This document shows, piece after piece, positions 1-7,854 of a DNA stretch of 10,344 nt. The stretch spans positions 1-10,344 of the forward strand of contig CAKORV010000031.1 in NCBI GenBank assembly GCA_934101625.1. The letters are read 5' to 3'. The stretch's first letter is position 1. Each line of letters opens with the position of its first letter. Position numbers and translations under genes: made by a program. Under the pieces are notes generated by a model. The model had not been told where the DNA came from and searched no databases. It saw only the letters and a program-made list of their open reading frames with translations. This stretch comes from an uncultured Bacilli bacterium (GTDB lineage: Bacteria; Bacillota_I; Bacilli_A; RF39; UBA660).

Positions 1-251
1 TTAACACCATGCATACCTTTTTTCTTACCAGCTTCATCAAATGTCTTTCTGAATTGTTTTTCAGTTAAACCATACATGAATTTAACTTTTTGTTTTTCTT
101 GTAATTGGATACCATATTCACTAAGTTTCTTTCTACTAGTGCCATGTTGTCCAGGAGCTGATGTTCTTCTTCTTAAATCTTTACCACTTTCTAAAGTACT
201 GAAACCATATCTTCTTGATTTCTTGAAAGCAGGTCCTGTGTATCTTGCCAT
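1..251 (-). CDS. rpsD: 30S ribosomal protein S4, N-terminal part (runs off the left edge)
   Basis: S4 is a primary 16S rRNA-binding protein that nucleates assembly of the 30S body, and in many bacteria it represses its own mRNA. The minus strand from the ATG at 251-249 reads MARYTGPAFKKSRRYG..., then LRRRTSAPGQHG and KQKVKFMYGLTEKQFR. These are hallmark N-terminal S4 segments. Eighty-three codons are present; the S4 RNA-binding domain and the C-terminus lie outside the window. The N-terminus lacks the zinc-binding cysteines found in some S4 paralogues (no Cys in the visible part), so this is the C-minus type. The start is fixed by a strong AGGAGGTG ribosome site (257-264 on the plus strand, read in reverse) five bases upstream. 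It is transcribed divergently from ezrA. Codon use matches the neighbours, with no sign of transfer. Confidence 0.97.
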   Translation of the reverse strand, partial: MARYTGPAFKKSRRYGFSTLESGKDLRRRTSAPGQHGTSRKKLSEYGIQLQEKQKVKFMYGLTEKQFRKTFDEAGKKKGMHGV

Positions 252-405
252 ATAAGCACCTCCTTATTATATTTGAAAGAAGTGTTTATCTAAATTCTCA
301 TCAGTAGGGGGTTTATATTAAGACTTTCATGATTGGCTTCATTACTTATCACTCATATAGATATAAACGCATTACTAATTAAATTTAGTTGCCATTTCTT
401 CCATG
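252..405 (-). promoter_or_regulatory. Structured 5' leader of rpsD, candidate S4 autoregulatory element
   Basis: About 150 bases separate the predicted transcription start (near 405) from the rpsD start codon, long for a single ribosomal-protein gene. Read on the minus strand, GTTTATAT (368-361) is perfectly complementary to ATATAAAC (318-311). Inside that stem, TAAG/CTTA and ATGA/TCAT can also pair. Nearer the gene, CACTTCT (284-278) can pair over seven bases, two of them G-U, with GGAGGTG (263-257), which is the ribosome site. Firmicute rpsD genes are known to be controlled by S4 binding their leader. That this leader does so is inferred from position and pairing, not from a recognised consensus. 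Confidence 0.5.
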
Positions 406-411
406 TAAATA

Positions 412-440
412 AGTATACTAAAAAATACTGTAAATATCAA
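412..440 (-). promoter_or_regulatory. SigA-type promoter of rpsD
   Basis: On the minus strand TTGATA (440-435) is followed after exactly 17 bases by TATACT (417-412). Each hexamer matches the housekeeping consensus in five of six positions, with optimal spacing. Transcription would start near 405. It is the best-scoring promoter I see in the window, as expected for a ribosomal-protein gene. Confidence 0.8.
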
Positions 441-456
441 GTGTTTTTTACACTTG
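438..456. repeat. 7-bp inverted repeat in the rpsD/ezrA divergent region
   Basis: CAAGTGT (438-444) and ACACTTG (450-456) are perfect inverted copies separated by five T. The left arm overlaps the rpsD -35 box (435-440) by three bases. The position suits an operator or a small cruciform. A terminator is less likely because no gene ends here. No regulator is identified. Confidence 0.45.
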
Positions 457-504
457 TACTTAAAAAAATACCTAAATTATTTTGATAATTTACTAAGTTT
501 TTCT

Positions 505-532
505 TTTAGAAATAACCTTTATGTGATAAAAT
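505..532 (+). promoter_or_regulatory. Extended -10 promoter of the ezrA operon
   Basis: TGATAAAAT (524-532) contains TG-N-TAAAAT, an extended -10 element with a five-of-six -10 hexamer at 527-532. A weak -35, TTTAGA, lies at 505-510 with a 16-base spacer. Transcription would begin near 539 and give a leader under 20 bases. The same extended -10 appears upstream of cca and of the leader at the right edge. Confidence 0.6.
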
Positions 533-556
533 ACTTATAGAGAGTAGGTGTTAAAA

Positions 557-2284
557 TTGAAAAATATTACGACAAGTGCAGTTATTCTAATAGCAATAAC
601 TATATATGTTTTAGGTTTTATTTCAATAATTGTCACTATAGTATTAATAAATAAGAAAAATAAAAATAAATTAGAAAAAGAATTAAATAGATTAGAAACT
701 TTAAAGAACTTAATAATTTCATCAAGTATTAAAACTGAAATGGAAAAAGTTAAGAGTTTAATAAATAATGAAAGTTTAGAAAAGAAATACCAAAAATGGG
801 AGAAAACTTATAATAAAATAGAAAAAGAAGATATACCAAAAATAACTGATAGTTTATTAGATATATCTGCTTTAATAGAAGAAAAGAATTATAAAGATGC
901 AAGTTTTGAACTAGCTAAATGTGAACTTTCTATTTATTATGTAAAAGCAAGTATGGAGGTTTTACTAGATAGTATTGAAGAAATTACTATGAGTGAAGAA
1001 AAGAATAGAACTGCTGTAACTAAATTAAAAAGTCTTTATAGAGAAGTGATTACTAAATATAATAATAATAGAAATGATTATAAAGAAATGGGTAATCGTG
1101 TAGATTTACAACTTGATAATATAAATAAACTTTTTGGTGCTTTTGAAAGAGTAATGGAAAATAATGATTATGAAGAAGTAAGTAGAATAGTACATGCACT
1201 AGATGATATGATTAATAATCTAAAAGTAATAATAGATGAAACTCCTACGATTATATTAATGTGTAAAATGATAATACCTAAGAAAATAACTGAATTAGAA
1301 ACAATATCTACTAGAATGAAAAAAGATGGATATAATATTGAATATATAAATTTGGATTATAATATAGAAGAAGCAAAGAAGAAACTTGGAGATATATTTG
1401 ATAGAATGAAAGTATTAAATATAGAAGATTCTATATTTGAACTTAAAACTATGTTAGATTATTTTGAAAGTCTATATAGTGATTTAGATAAAGAAAAACA
1501 AAGTAAAAAGGAATATGAAATTTATATTGATTCTATTGGTGTTAAATTATCTAGAATTACAGGAGTATTAAAGAATATTTATAGTGAAGTTGATAGTTTG
1601 AAAGAAACTTATGCTTTAAGTCCAGAAGAATTAAAGAATCTTGAATTAATTAATGCAGATTTATTTAGTTTAAAAGAACATTATAAAAGAATTAATGATA
1701 GAACTTTAACTAAAGTAACTCCATATTCTGCACTTGCTAAAGAATGTGAACTTATAAATGTAAATATTGCTAAGATAGAAGATAAATTAGAAGTAACAAT
1801 TAAAAACTTAGGAAGTTTAAAAGAAGATGAATTAAGGGCTAGAGAACAATTGACTGAAATTAGAACAATACTTAAAGAAGCTAAAAATAAAATTAAATCT
1901 TATAAATTACCAATAATACCTAAAAAATATTTTGTTGAGTTAGAAGAAGCAAAAGAGGGTATTCAAGGAATTATAAAGGAACTAGATAAAAAGCCTATTG
2001 AAATAAATGAATTAAATATAAGAGTAGATACTGGAAGAGATTTAGTATTAAAATTATTTAGTTTATCTAGTGAACTTAGTAGAACATGTGGTATGGCAGA
2101 GTTAGCTATAGTATATGGTAATAGATATAGAAGTAGTTATAAAGAAATAAATGATAGTTTAAAAATAGCAGAAAAAGAATTTAAAAAGGGAGAATATAAA
2201 AAGAGTTTAGAAATCAGTTTAAATGCACTTAATATAGTTGAGCCTGGAATACATAAAAAACTTATGAGTGCATGTAAAGAATAA
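557..2284 (+). CDS. ezrA: Septation ring formation regulator EzrA
   Basis: EzrA is a membrane-anchored negative regulator of FtsZ ring formation in low-GC Gram-positives; it also links the Z ring to cell-wall synthesis. The 575 residues fit the family (about 560-570). One N-terminal membrane helix (residues about 6-30) is followed by Lys/Asn-rich residues and a long coiled-coil, spectrin-like cytoplasmic part rich in Glu, Lys and Leu. Near the C-terminus, YGNRYR (520-525) probably corresponds to the conserved QNR patch, and the tail EYKKSLEISLNALNIVEPG is typical of EzrA. I chose the TTG at 557 because TAGGTG (545-550) sits six bases upstream. An in-frame GTG at 548 would add three residues but lies inside that ribosome site. 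It is first in an operon with ftsK (18-base gap). Family assignment is firm; the start is probable. Confidence 0.92.
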   Translation: MKNITTSAVILIAITIYVLGFISIIVTIVLINKKNKNKLEKELNRLETLKNLIISSSIKTEMEKVKSLINNESLEKKYQKWEKTYNKIEKEDIPKITDSLLDISALIEEKNYKDASFELAKCELSIYYVKASMEVLLDSIEEITMSEEKNRTAVTKLKSLYREVITKYNNNRNDYKEMGNRVDLQLDNINKLFGAFERVMENNDYEEVSRIVHALDDMINNLKVIIDETPTIILMCKMIIPKKITELETISTRMKKDGYNIEYINLDYNIEEAKKKLGDIFDRMKVLNIEDSIFELKTMLDYFESLYSDLDKEKQSKKEYEIYIDSIGVKLSRITGVLKNIYSEVDSLKETYALSPEELKNLELINADLFSLKEHYKRINDRTLTKVTPYSALAKECELINVNIAKIEDKLEVTIKNLGSLKEDELRAREQLTEIRTILKEAKNKIKSYKLPIIPKKYFVELEEAKEGIQGIIKELDKKPIEINELNIRVDTGRDLVLKLFSLSSELSRTCGMAELAIVYGNRYRSSYKEINDSLKIAEKEFKKGEYKKSLEISLNALNIVEPGIHKKLMSACKE

Positions 2285-2302
2285 AGAAAGAAGTTGATAT
2301 TA

Positions 2303-4501
2303 ATGGCAAAGAAGAAAGTTTCAAGTAGTGATAATAAAAATGAATTTCCATATAAAAGAGAGTTAGAAGGACTCTTTTTAATACTTGTAGGAATACTTGG
2401 TTTTGGTAAATTTGGACCTGTAGGAAGAATAATAAAAAACTTTGCAATATTCTTGTTTGGTAATTGGTTTTCATTGTTTTTAGTAATCTGTTTATTACTT
2501 GGTAGTATTTTACTAATTAAGAGAAAAAGTCCTAATTATTTGAATGCTAGAATTATAGGATTATATACTGTATTAATAAGTATACTTATATTTGCGCATA
2601 TAGAATATATTAAAAATAATGATCTTAAAGGAATAGAGATACTTAAAGCAACTATAAATAATTTAACTGGAGCATTTACTAGTACAAATTTGGTAAGAAC
2701 AACTGGGGGTGGTATAATAGGTGGATTGTTTTCAACTTTGTTTGTAAGTTTATTTGATATTACAGGTACCTATATTATATGTGCTGTGATAGCTTTATTT
2801 GGAGTAATTATGTTATTTAATATAACAATATCTGATATAATTGATTTAATTACTAAGCCATTTAAAAAGAAACCTACTATGGAAGAGATTGCTAAAGAAG
2901 GTGCTAGAGAGTTAGATATTCATAATAATGATGAAGATACAGAAGATGATAAGATAGTAATTACTAATATAAATGAAATTAAAACTAAAGAAGAGCCTAT
3001 GACTCATTTAGAAGAAGTTACTTATGAAGAAAAGGAAATTAAAGAAAATGATGCTGAATATATATTGCCACCATTAGATTTACTTGTAGGTAGTAAAAAC
3101 AGAGGTAAAGTTAATTCAACTGAATTTATTGCGCATAATAATAAAATATTAGAAAAAGTATTTAATGATTTTGGAATAATTGGTAAAGTAGTAGAAGTTC
3201 ATGTAGGACCTACTGTAACACAATATGAAATAGAGATTAAAGCTGGTACTAAAGTAAATAAAATATTAAGTATTAACCGTGAAATAGCACTTGCTTTAGC
3301 TGCCAAAGATGTTAGAATACAAGCACCTATACCAGGTAAAAGCACTATAGGTATAGAAATACCTAACCCAACAACAAGTGAAGTTAAGATGAAAGATATT
3401 TTAGCTGGTATACCTAAGAAATTAGATGGTTCTAAATTAGTCGCACCACTTGGATTAGATATAATGGGTAATATACAATATTTTGAAATAAATAAAGCAC
3501 CACATATGTTAGTCGCAGGTGCTACTGGTAGTGGTAAATCTGTATGTATTAATAATATAATAATGTCTATATTAATGCGTGCTAAACCAGATGAAGTTAA
3601 GATGATTTTAGTGGATCCTAAAAAGGTAGAACTTAATTGTTATGAAGGAATCCCACATTTGATGAGACCTGTTGTAACAGATCCTAAGAAGGCAGCAGTG
3701 GCTCTTCAAAAAGTATGTATGATAATGGAAGAAAGATATGATATGTTTGCTAATACGGGTACACGTAATATTGGAGCATATAATGAATATGTAGAAAAGA
3801 ATAAGTCAAGAAAGCCTGAATTAGAAAAACTACCATTTATATTAGTAATAATAGATGAGTTGGCTGATTTAATGATGGTCGCAAGTAAAGAAGTAGAAGA
3901 ATCAATTATGAGAATTACACAACTTGCTCGTGCTGCAGGGATTCATTTAATAGTCGCAACTCAAAGACCAAGTACAGATGTAATAACTGGATTAATTAAG
4001 TCTAATATACCTACAAGATTAAGTTTTATGGTAAGTAGTAATGTTGACTCAAGAACAATACTAGATATGGGTGGAGCAGAAAAACTATTAGGTAAAGGTG
4101 ATATGTTATTCTTACCTCCTGGAGAGAGTAGTCCTATTCGTATTCAAGGTAGTTTTGTGACTGATGAAGAAATTAATCGTGTAGTAGATTTTGTTAAGAG
4201 AAGTGGTAAACCTGTATATGATGAAAAGATGACAGACTTAGATAAGAGTCCTAAAGAAGAAAGTGTATCACATGAAACAGAAGATGGAGAAGATCCATTA
4301 TATAATGATATAGTAGAATTTGCAGTTAAAACTGGTAAAATAAGTGCTAGTTTAATACAAAGAAAATATAGACTTGGTTATAACCGAGCTGCTAGAATAA
4401 TAGATACTTTAGAAGAAAAAGGTATAATTGGACCACAAAATGGATCTAAACCTAGAGAAGTATTAGTAAGATTAGAAAGTAATAAGGAGAATGAAGAATG
4501 A
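2303..4501 (+). CDS. spoIIIE: FtsK/SpoIIIE-type DNA translocase
   Basis: This septal DNA pump forms hexamers that move chromosome arms out of the closing division septum. The 732 residues start MAKKK and then a short basic/polar lead, as in SpoIIIE. Four or five membrane helices follow (about 22-40, 48-72, 82-100, 135-172), then an acidic linker (about 190-255) much shorter than in E. coli FtsK, and the alpha/beta motor. Walker A is GATGSGKS (406-413), and Walker B ends in Asp-Glu 518-519. The C-terminal gamma winged helix (about 664-724) reads chromosome orientation motifs in characterised members. ATG 2303 is preferred over an in-frame TTG at 2294, which lies next to the purine-rich ribosome site. 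The stop overlaps the deoD start (ATGA). The SpoIIIE-like N-terminus does not prove sporulation, since non-sporulating Bacilli also carry this form; the symbol could equally be ftsK. Confidence 0.95.
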   Translation: MAKKKVSSSDNKNEFPYKRELEGLFLILVGILGFGKFGPVGRIIKNFAIFLFGNWFSLFLVICLLLGSILLIKRKSPNYLNARIIGLYTVLISILIFAHIEYIKNNDLKGIEILKATINNLTGAFTSTNLVRTTGGGIIGGLFSTLFVSLFDITGTYIICAVIALFGVIMLFNITISDIIDLITKPFKKKPTMEEIAKEGARELDIHNNDEDTEDDKIVITNINEIKTKEEPMTHLEEVTYEEKEIKENDAEYILPPLDLLVGSKNRGKVNSTEFIAHNNKILEKVFNDFGIIGKVVEVHVGPTVTQYEIEIKAGTKVNKILSINREIALALAAKDVRIQAPIPGKSTIGIEIPNPTTSEVKMKDILAGIPKKLDGSKLVAPLGLDIMGNIQYFEINKAPHMLVAGATGSGKSVCINNIIMSILMRAKPDEVKMILVDPKKVELNCYEGIPHLMRPVVTDPKKAAVALQKVCMIMEERYDMFANTGTRNIGAYNEYVEKNKSRKPELEKLPFILVIIDELADLMMVASKEVEESIMRITQLARAAGIHLIVATQRPSTDVITGLIKSNIPTRLSFMVSSNVDSRTILDMGGAEKLLGKGDMLFLPPGESSPIRIQGSFVTDEEINRVVDFVKRSGKPVYDEKMTDLDKSPKEESVSHETEDGEDPLYNDIVEFAVKTGKISASLIQRKYRLGYNRAARIIDTLEEKGIIGPQNGSKPREVLVRLESNKENEE

Positions 4502-5208
4502 CACCACATATAGAAAGTAATTTAGAAGATATCGCAAATATTGTTATTATGCCAGGTGATCCTAAAAGAGTAGAATATATTGCTAAAAATTATTTAACTG
4601 ATTATAAATTAGTAAATTCTGTAAGAGGAGAGTTAGCATACACAGGTTACTACAAAGGAAAAAGATTAACAGTATTCTCTAGTGGAATGGGTATTCCATC
4701 TATGGGAATATATAGTCATGAATTATTTACCGTATATAATGTAGATACTATAATAAGAATAGGTAGTGCAGGCTCTTATACAAGTAATTTAAATGTAAAA
4801 GATTTATTCTTAGTAGAAAGTGCTTATTCTGATTCAAACTATGCATTAACTTATTGTAATGGTAGTGAAAAGATAGTTTATTCAAATAATGAACTTAATA
4901 ATATAATTAAAGAAACAGCTAATAAATTAAATATAAACTTGAAAAGTGGAAGAGTACATTCAACAGAAAGCTTTTATACAGAGTCTATAAATATGGAATC
5001 ACTTACAAAAGAATATAGTTGTGATTGTGTAGAAATGGAAACATTTAGTTTATTTATAAATGCTAGTGTAAATAATAAAAAAGCTACATCACTATTAACA
5101 ATAAGTGACTCATTTATAACTAAAGAAAGTTTATCTAGTGAAGAAAGAGAAACTAACTTTAATGAAATGATAAAACTAGCATTAGAAAGTACTCTAAATA
5201 TAAAATAA
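4498..5208 (+). CDS. deoD: Purine-nucleoside phosphorylase, DeoD type
   Basis: The enzyme splits purine (deoxy)ribonucleosides with phosphate, giving free base and (deoxy)ribose 1-phosphate for salvage; it is cytosolic and usually hexameric. The 236 residues align without gaps at the key sites of E. coli DeoD: His4, Gly20 and Arg24 (MPGDPKR), Arg43 (VRGE), Arg87 and Ser90 (IRIGSAG), Glu179-Met180-Glu181, Ser203-Asp204 and Arg217. All phosphate, ribose and base-binding positions I can check are kept, so it should be active. A good ribosome site, AAGGAGA (4484-4490), lies seven bases upstream. The start overlaps the ftsK stop by four bases, implying translational coupling. It ends the ezrA operon. 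A nucleoside-salvage gene behind two division genes has no obvious functional logic. Confidence 0.96.
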   Translation: MTPHIESNLEDIANIVIMPGDPKRVEYIAKNYLTDYKLVNSVRGELAYTGYYKGKRLTVFSSGMGIPSMGIYSHELFTVYNVDTIIRIGSAGSYTSNLNVKDLFLVESAYSDSNYALTYCNGSEKIVYSNNELNNIIKETANKLNINLKSGRVHSTESFYTESINMESLTKEYSCDCVEMETFSLFINASVNNKKATSLLTISDSFITKESLSSEERETNFNEMIKLALESTLNIK

Positions 5209-5210
5209 AT

Positions 5211-5241
5211 GAAGTATAAATGTATACTTCGTTTTTCTTTT
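5211..5241 (+). terminator. Intrinsic terminator after deoD
   Basis: GAAGTATA (5211-5218) pairs perfectly with TATACTTC (5223-5230) around a four-base loop, followed by GTTTTTCTTTT. It begins two bases after the deoD stop and separates the ezrA operon from ymfF. Confidence 0.85.
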
Positions 5242-5252
5242 AAAAATAATAC

Positions 5253-5280
5253 TTTTAAATTTCAATAAATAGTTTATAAT
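5253..5280 (+). promoter_or_regulatory. Probable promoter of ymfF-ymfH
   Basis: A perfect TATAAT (5275-5280) lies 20 bases before the ymfF start, with only a poor -35 (TTTTAA, 5253-5258, 16-base spacer). Transcription would start near 5287 and leave about 14 bases of leader holding just the ribosome site. The preceding terminator supports a promoter here. In such AT-rich DNA a TATAAT alone is modest evidence. Confidence 0.5.
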
Positions 5281-5300
5281 AATATATGAAGGAGAAAATG

Positions 5301-6572
5301 ATGAACTATAAAAAAGAAATATATGACAATTATACATTACACTTAATCAAATCAGATAAATTTAAAACAGTTGATGTAAGTGTAAGACTAACTAAACCTT
5401 TTGATAAGAATGAGTTTGCATATCTAAAACTATTAGAAAAAATAATTAGATTTAATAGTACAAAAAAATATAAAGATATAACTGAAATAAGTAAAGAATT
5501 AGAAAGATTATATAATAGTAATTTAATGGTTAAAACATATGCTCAAAGTAAAAATATGATATTTGAATGTGGTATAACTATGGTTAATCCAAAATACACA
5601 GAATTAAATGTATATGATGGATTATTTAATTTATTTAAAGAAATACTATTTAATCAAAAAACAATAAATGAGAAATTTAATCAAGATTTATTTGAAATAC
5701 AAAAAAGTAGTCTAATTAAAAATATACTTAATGTAAAAGATACTCCAGATGAATATGCATCATTATTATTTGAAGAAATATTCTTTAAAGGTACTGTATA
5801 TGCAGAAAATAATTTAAAAAATATAAAATGTTATGAATCACTAACTAATGAAGAACTTTATAAAGTATATAAAAATATATTTATTTCAAATAAAATAGAT
5901 GTAATAGTGATGGGTGATTTTGATGAAGAAATAATAAAGGATAAGGTAAATAATTTATTAAAAAACTTCAAGCAAAATGATAAAAGTATTAAAGATTTAA
6001 TGATAAAAATAAAACCAAGAGAAGAAAAAGGATATACTAAAGAAATAGATACTAGTCAATCTAATCTTTTAATTGGATGTACTATAAATAATATAACTGA
6101 CAAAGAAAGAGATTATGTGTTAGTACTTTATAATACTATATTAGGATGTATGAATAACTCAGTATTATTTGTTAATGTAAGAGAACTAAATAGTTTATGT
6201 TATCATATTGGTAGTATAATAAATAAATATACAGATACTATAATTATAGAATCAGGAATAAATGAAAAAAACTTTCAATTAGCATATTCTCTTATAGATA
6301 AATGTTTATTAGATATGACTGATGAAAGTGTAGTATCTCCACTTATAAAAAATGCAAAGAAAACACTTGAAATAGCATTTAATGATTTTTATGATAATAA
6401 ATCTAAAATAATGAATTACTATTATATGAATGAATTTATTTATACTCCTAGTATTGAAGAAAGAAGAAAAAAAGTTAGTGAATGTACAGTTAAGGAAATA
6501 ACTGAATTAGCTAGTAAAATCAAAATAAGAGATGTATTTTTACTAAAGGGGGTTAATAATGAAGAGAATTAA
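5301..6572 (+). CDS. ymfF: M16-family protein YmfF, without the zinc motif
   Basis: This is an M16 (insulinase/pitrilysin-like) protein of the YmfF type, annotated in Bacilli as associated with EF-P 5-aminopentanol modification. Its exact molecular role is not settled. The 423 residues hold two M16 half-domains. The N-terminal half has no HXXEH zinc motif where an active peptidase would carry it. The C-terminal half has Arg294 and Tyr301 in VRELNSLCYH, seven residues apart, like the Arg/Tyr pair that completes the active site in M16 enzymes. It therefore looks like the non-metal partner of the next gene, which it overlaps by 14 bases. AAGGAG (5289-5294) sits six bases before ATG 5301. ATGs at 5286 and 5298 are poorer starts; 5286 would put the ribosome site inside the gene. 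Confidence 0.85.
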   Translation: MNYKKEIYDNYTLHLIKSDKFKTVDVSVRLTKPFDKNEFAYLKLLEKIIRFNSTKKYKDITEISKELERLYNSNLMVKTYAQSKNMIFECGITMVNPKYTELNVYDGLFNLFKEILFNQKTINEKFNQDLFEIQKSSLIKNILNVKDTPDEYASLLFEEIFFKGTVYAENNLKNIKCYESLTNEELYKVYKNIFISNKIDVIVMGDFDEEIIKDKVNNLLKNFKQNDKSIKDLMIKIKPREEKGYTKEIDTSQSNLLIGCTINNITDKERDYVLVLYNTILGCMNNSVLFVNVRELNSLCYHIGSIINKYTDTIIIESGINEKNFQLAYSLIDKCLLDMTDESVVSPLIKNAKKTLEIAFNDFYDNKSKIMNYYYMNEFIYTPSIEERRKKVSECTVKEITELASKIKIRDVFLLKGVNNEEN

Positions 6573-7806
6573 CTATAATTATGATGAAGTAATTTATGAA
6601 GAAAAACTTGATAATGGTCTTAAAATATTATTATATCCTACAAATAAAACAAAGAATTTCTACATTACAGTATCAACTCATTTTGGAGCAGAAGTAATGA
6701 AATATAAGAAAAATGATAAAGTTTATGAAGTAACTAAAGGTAGTGCACATTTTCTTGAACATCGTGTAATGGACTTTACTAAAAATAAAAAAGCAATGGA
6801 AAAAATTAGTGAATATGGTTCATTAGTTAATGCTTATACAACATATAATGGTACTAACTATAATATATTTGGTAATGAAAAGATAATTGATAATATGACT
6901 ATGTTATTTGATGCAGTATTTAAAGCAAAAATAAGAAAAGAAGATGTAGAAAAAGAAAGAGGTATAATCTTAGAAGAATATTATATGTATCATGATGATC
7001 CTTATTACTTATTACAAACTAAGTTAAATGAAAATACATTTAATAAAAGTTTTATAAAATATCCAGTACTCGGAACAACTAATGGTATAGAAACTGTAAC
7101 AGATAAAGAATTAACAAGATTATATAATGATTTTTATACTTTAGATAATATGTTTATTGTTGTAGTTGGTAATTTTAATAAAGAAAGTGTACTTGATTTT
7201 ATTAAAGAATATATAAGTAAATTAAAACCTACTAAATGTACTAGTAAAATTATAAAAGATAAAGAATCATTAAATATACCAACTCCTTATGAAGAAATAA
7301 TAATGAATTTAAATGAACCAAAAGTAATAGTATCTTATAAATCTAATATACCTAAAAACATAAATATACATAAATATAAAATGATATTAGGTATGACACT
7401 TGGAGAAATGTTTGGTTCAACTGGAGAAGCTTTTCTTGAATTAAATGATAAAGGAATATCAAGATATAGTTATGAATTTGAAAAAGTAGATAATAATATA
7501 GTAATATATTTTAAAGCAAGTACTATAAATACTAAGGAATTTACTGAAATAATAGATAAATATATGGATAAATTATCTTTAAATAAAGATTCATTAGATA
7601 GAAAGAAAAAAAGAAGACTAAGTAATATGATACTTTTATTTGAAGATTTTATAGGTGTAGAAGATATGATAACAACAGATATGTTTACATATAATAAAAT
7701 TATAACTAATAGAGAAAAAATACTTAAGAGTATAACTTTAATAGATGTTAAAGAATGTATATCTTCTATAGATTTAAATAATAAAAGTACATTAATAATA
7801 AAATAA
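6559..7806 (+). CDS. ymfH: M16-family zinc metalloprotease YmfH
   Basis: This is the predicted catalytic partner of YmfF. The 415 residues carry the inverted zinc motif HFLEH (64-68), in which the two His bind zinc and Glu67 is the general base. About 71 residues later, Glu139 or Glu140 in ILEEYYMY can serve as third ligand, within the usual M16 spacing. The segment EEYYMYHDDPYYLL and a later PVLGT are typical of YmfH. The C-terminal half lacks an Arg/Tyr pair like that of YmfF, so a heterodimer is the likely active unit. AAAGGGGG (6545-6552) lies six bases before ATG 6559, inside the end of ymfF. Substrates are unknown. Related M16 pairs mature peptides in some bacteriocin loci, but no such locus is visible here. 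Confidence 0.9.
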   Translation: MKRINYNYDEVIYEEKLDNGLKILLYPTNKTKNFYITVSTHFGAEVMKYKKNDKVYEVTKGSAHFLEHRVMDFTKNKKAMEKISEYGSLVNAYTTYNGTNYNIFGNEKIIDNMTMLFDAVFKAKIRKEDVEKERGIILEEYYMYHDDPYYLLQTKLNENTFNKSFIKYPVLGTTNGIETVTDKELTRLYNDFYTLDNMFIVVVGNFNKESVLDFIKEYISKLKPTKCTSKIIKDKESLNIPTPYEEIIMNLNEPKVIVSYKSNIPKNINIHKYKMILGMTLGEMFGSTGEAFLELNDKGISRYSYEFEKVDNNIVIYFKASTINTKEFTEIIDKYMDKLSLNKDSLDRKKKRRLSNMILLFEDFIGVEDMITTDMFTYNKIITNREKILKSITLIDVKECISSIDLNNKSTLIIK

Positions 7807-7809
7807 TAT

Positions 7810-7843
7810 AAAAAGAAAGTAGTTTATAAACTGCTTTCTTTTT
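7810..7843 (+). terminator. Intrinsic terminator after ymfH
   Basis: A 15-bp stem (7810-7824 with 7829-7843, one G-U pair) closes a four-base TATA loop. The outer stem is A-rich on the left and T-rich on the right, so the T tract is part of the stem. The symmetry would also let it stop transcripts from the other strand, although no converging gene is present. Confidence 0.85.
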
Positions 7844-7854
7844 ATGTGAATTTT

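Noticed and set aside
293..330. Hammerhead-like pieces (GAAA, GTC, CTGATGAG) in the rpsD leader
   Set aside because: GAAA and GTC are directly adjacent, leaving no stem III, and stems I and II cannot be formed. The pieces are a chance match.
375..404. Minus-strand mini-frame MEEMATKFN in the rpsD leader
   Set aside because: Its ATG falls at the predicted transcript 5' end with no ribosome site, and short frames are common by chance in a leader. It overlaps segments proposed to fold.
2262..2474. Minus-strand open frame of 70 codons
   Set aside because: It lies wholly opposite the end of ezrA and the start of ftsK, shows no known motif and has a low-complexity composition expected from antisense of Lys/Glu- and Leu-rich codons.
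5301..7806. Peptide-bacteriocin maturation locus based on the M16 pair
   Set aside because: No precursor peptide, radical SAM enzyme or transporter is encoded nearby, and the two proteins match the housekeeping YmfF/YmfH pattern.
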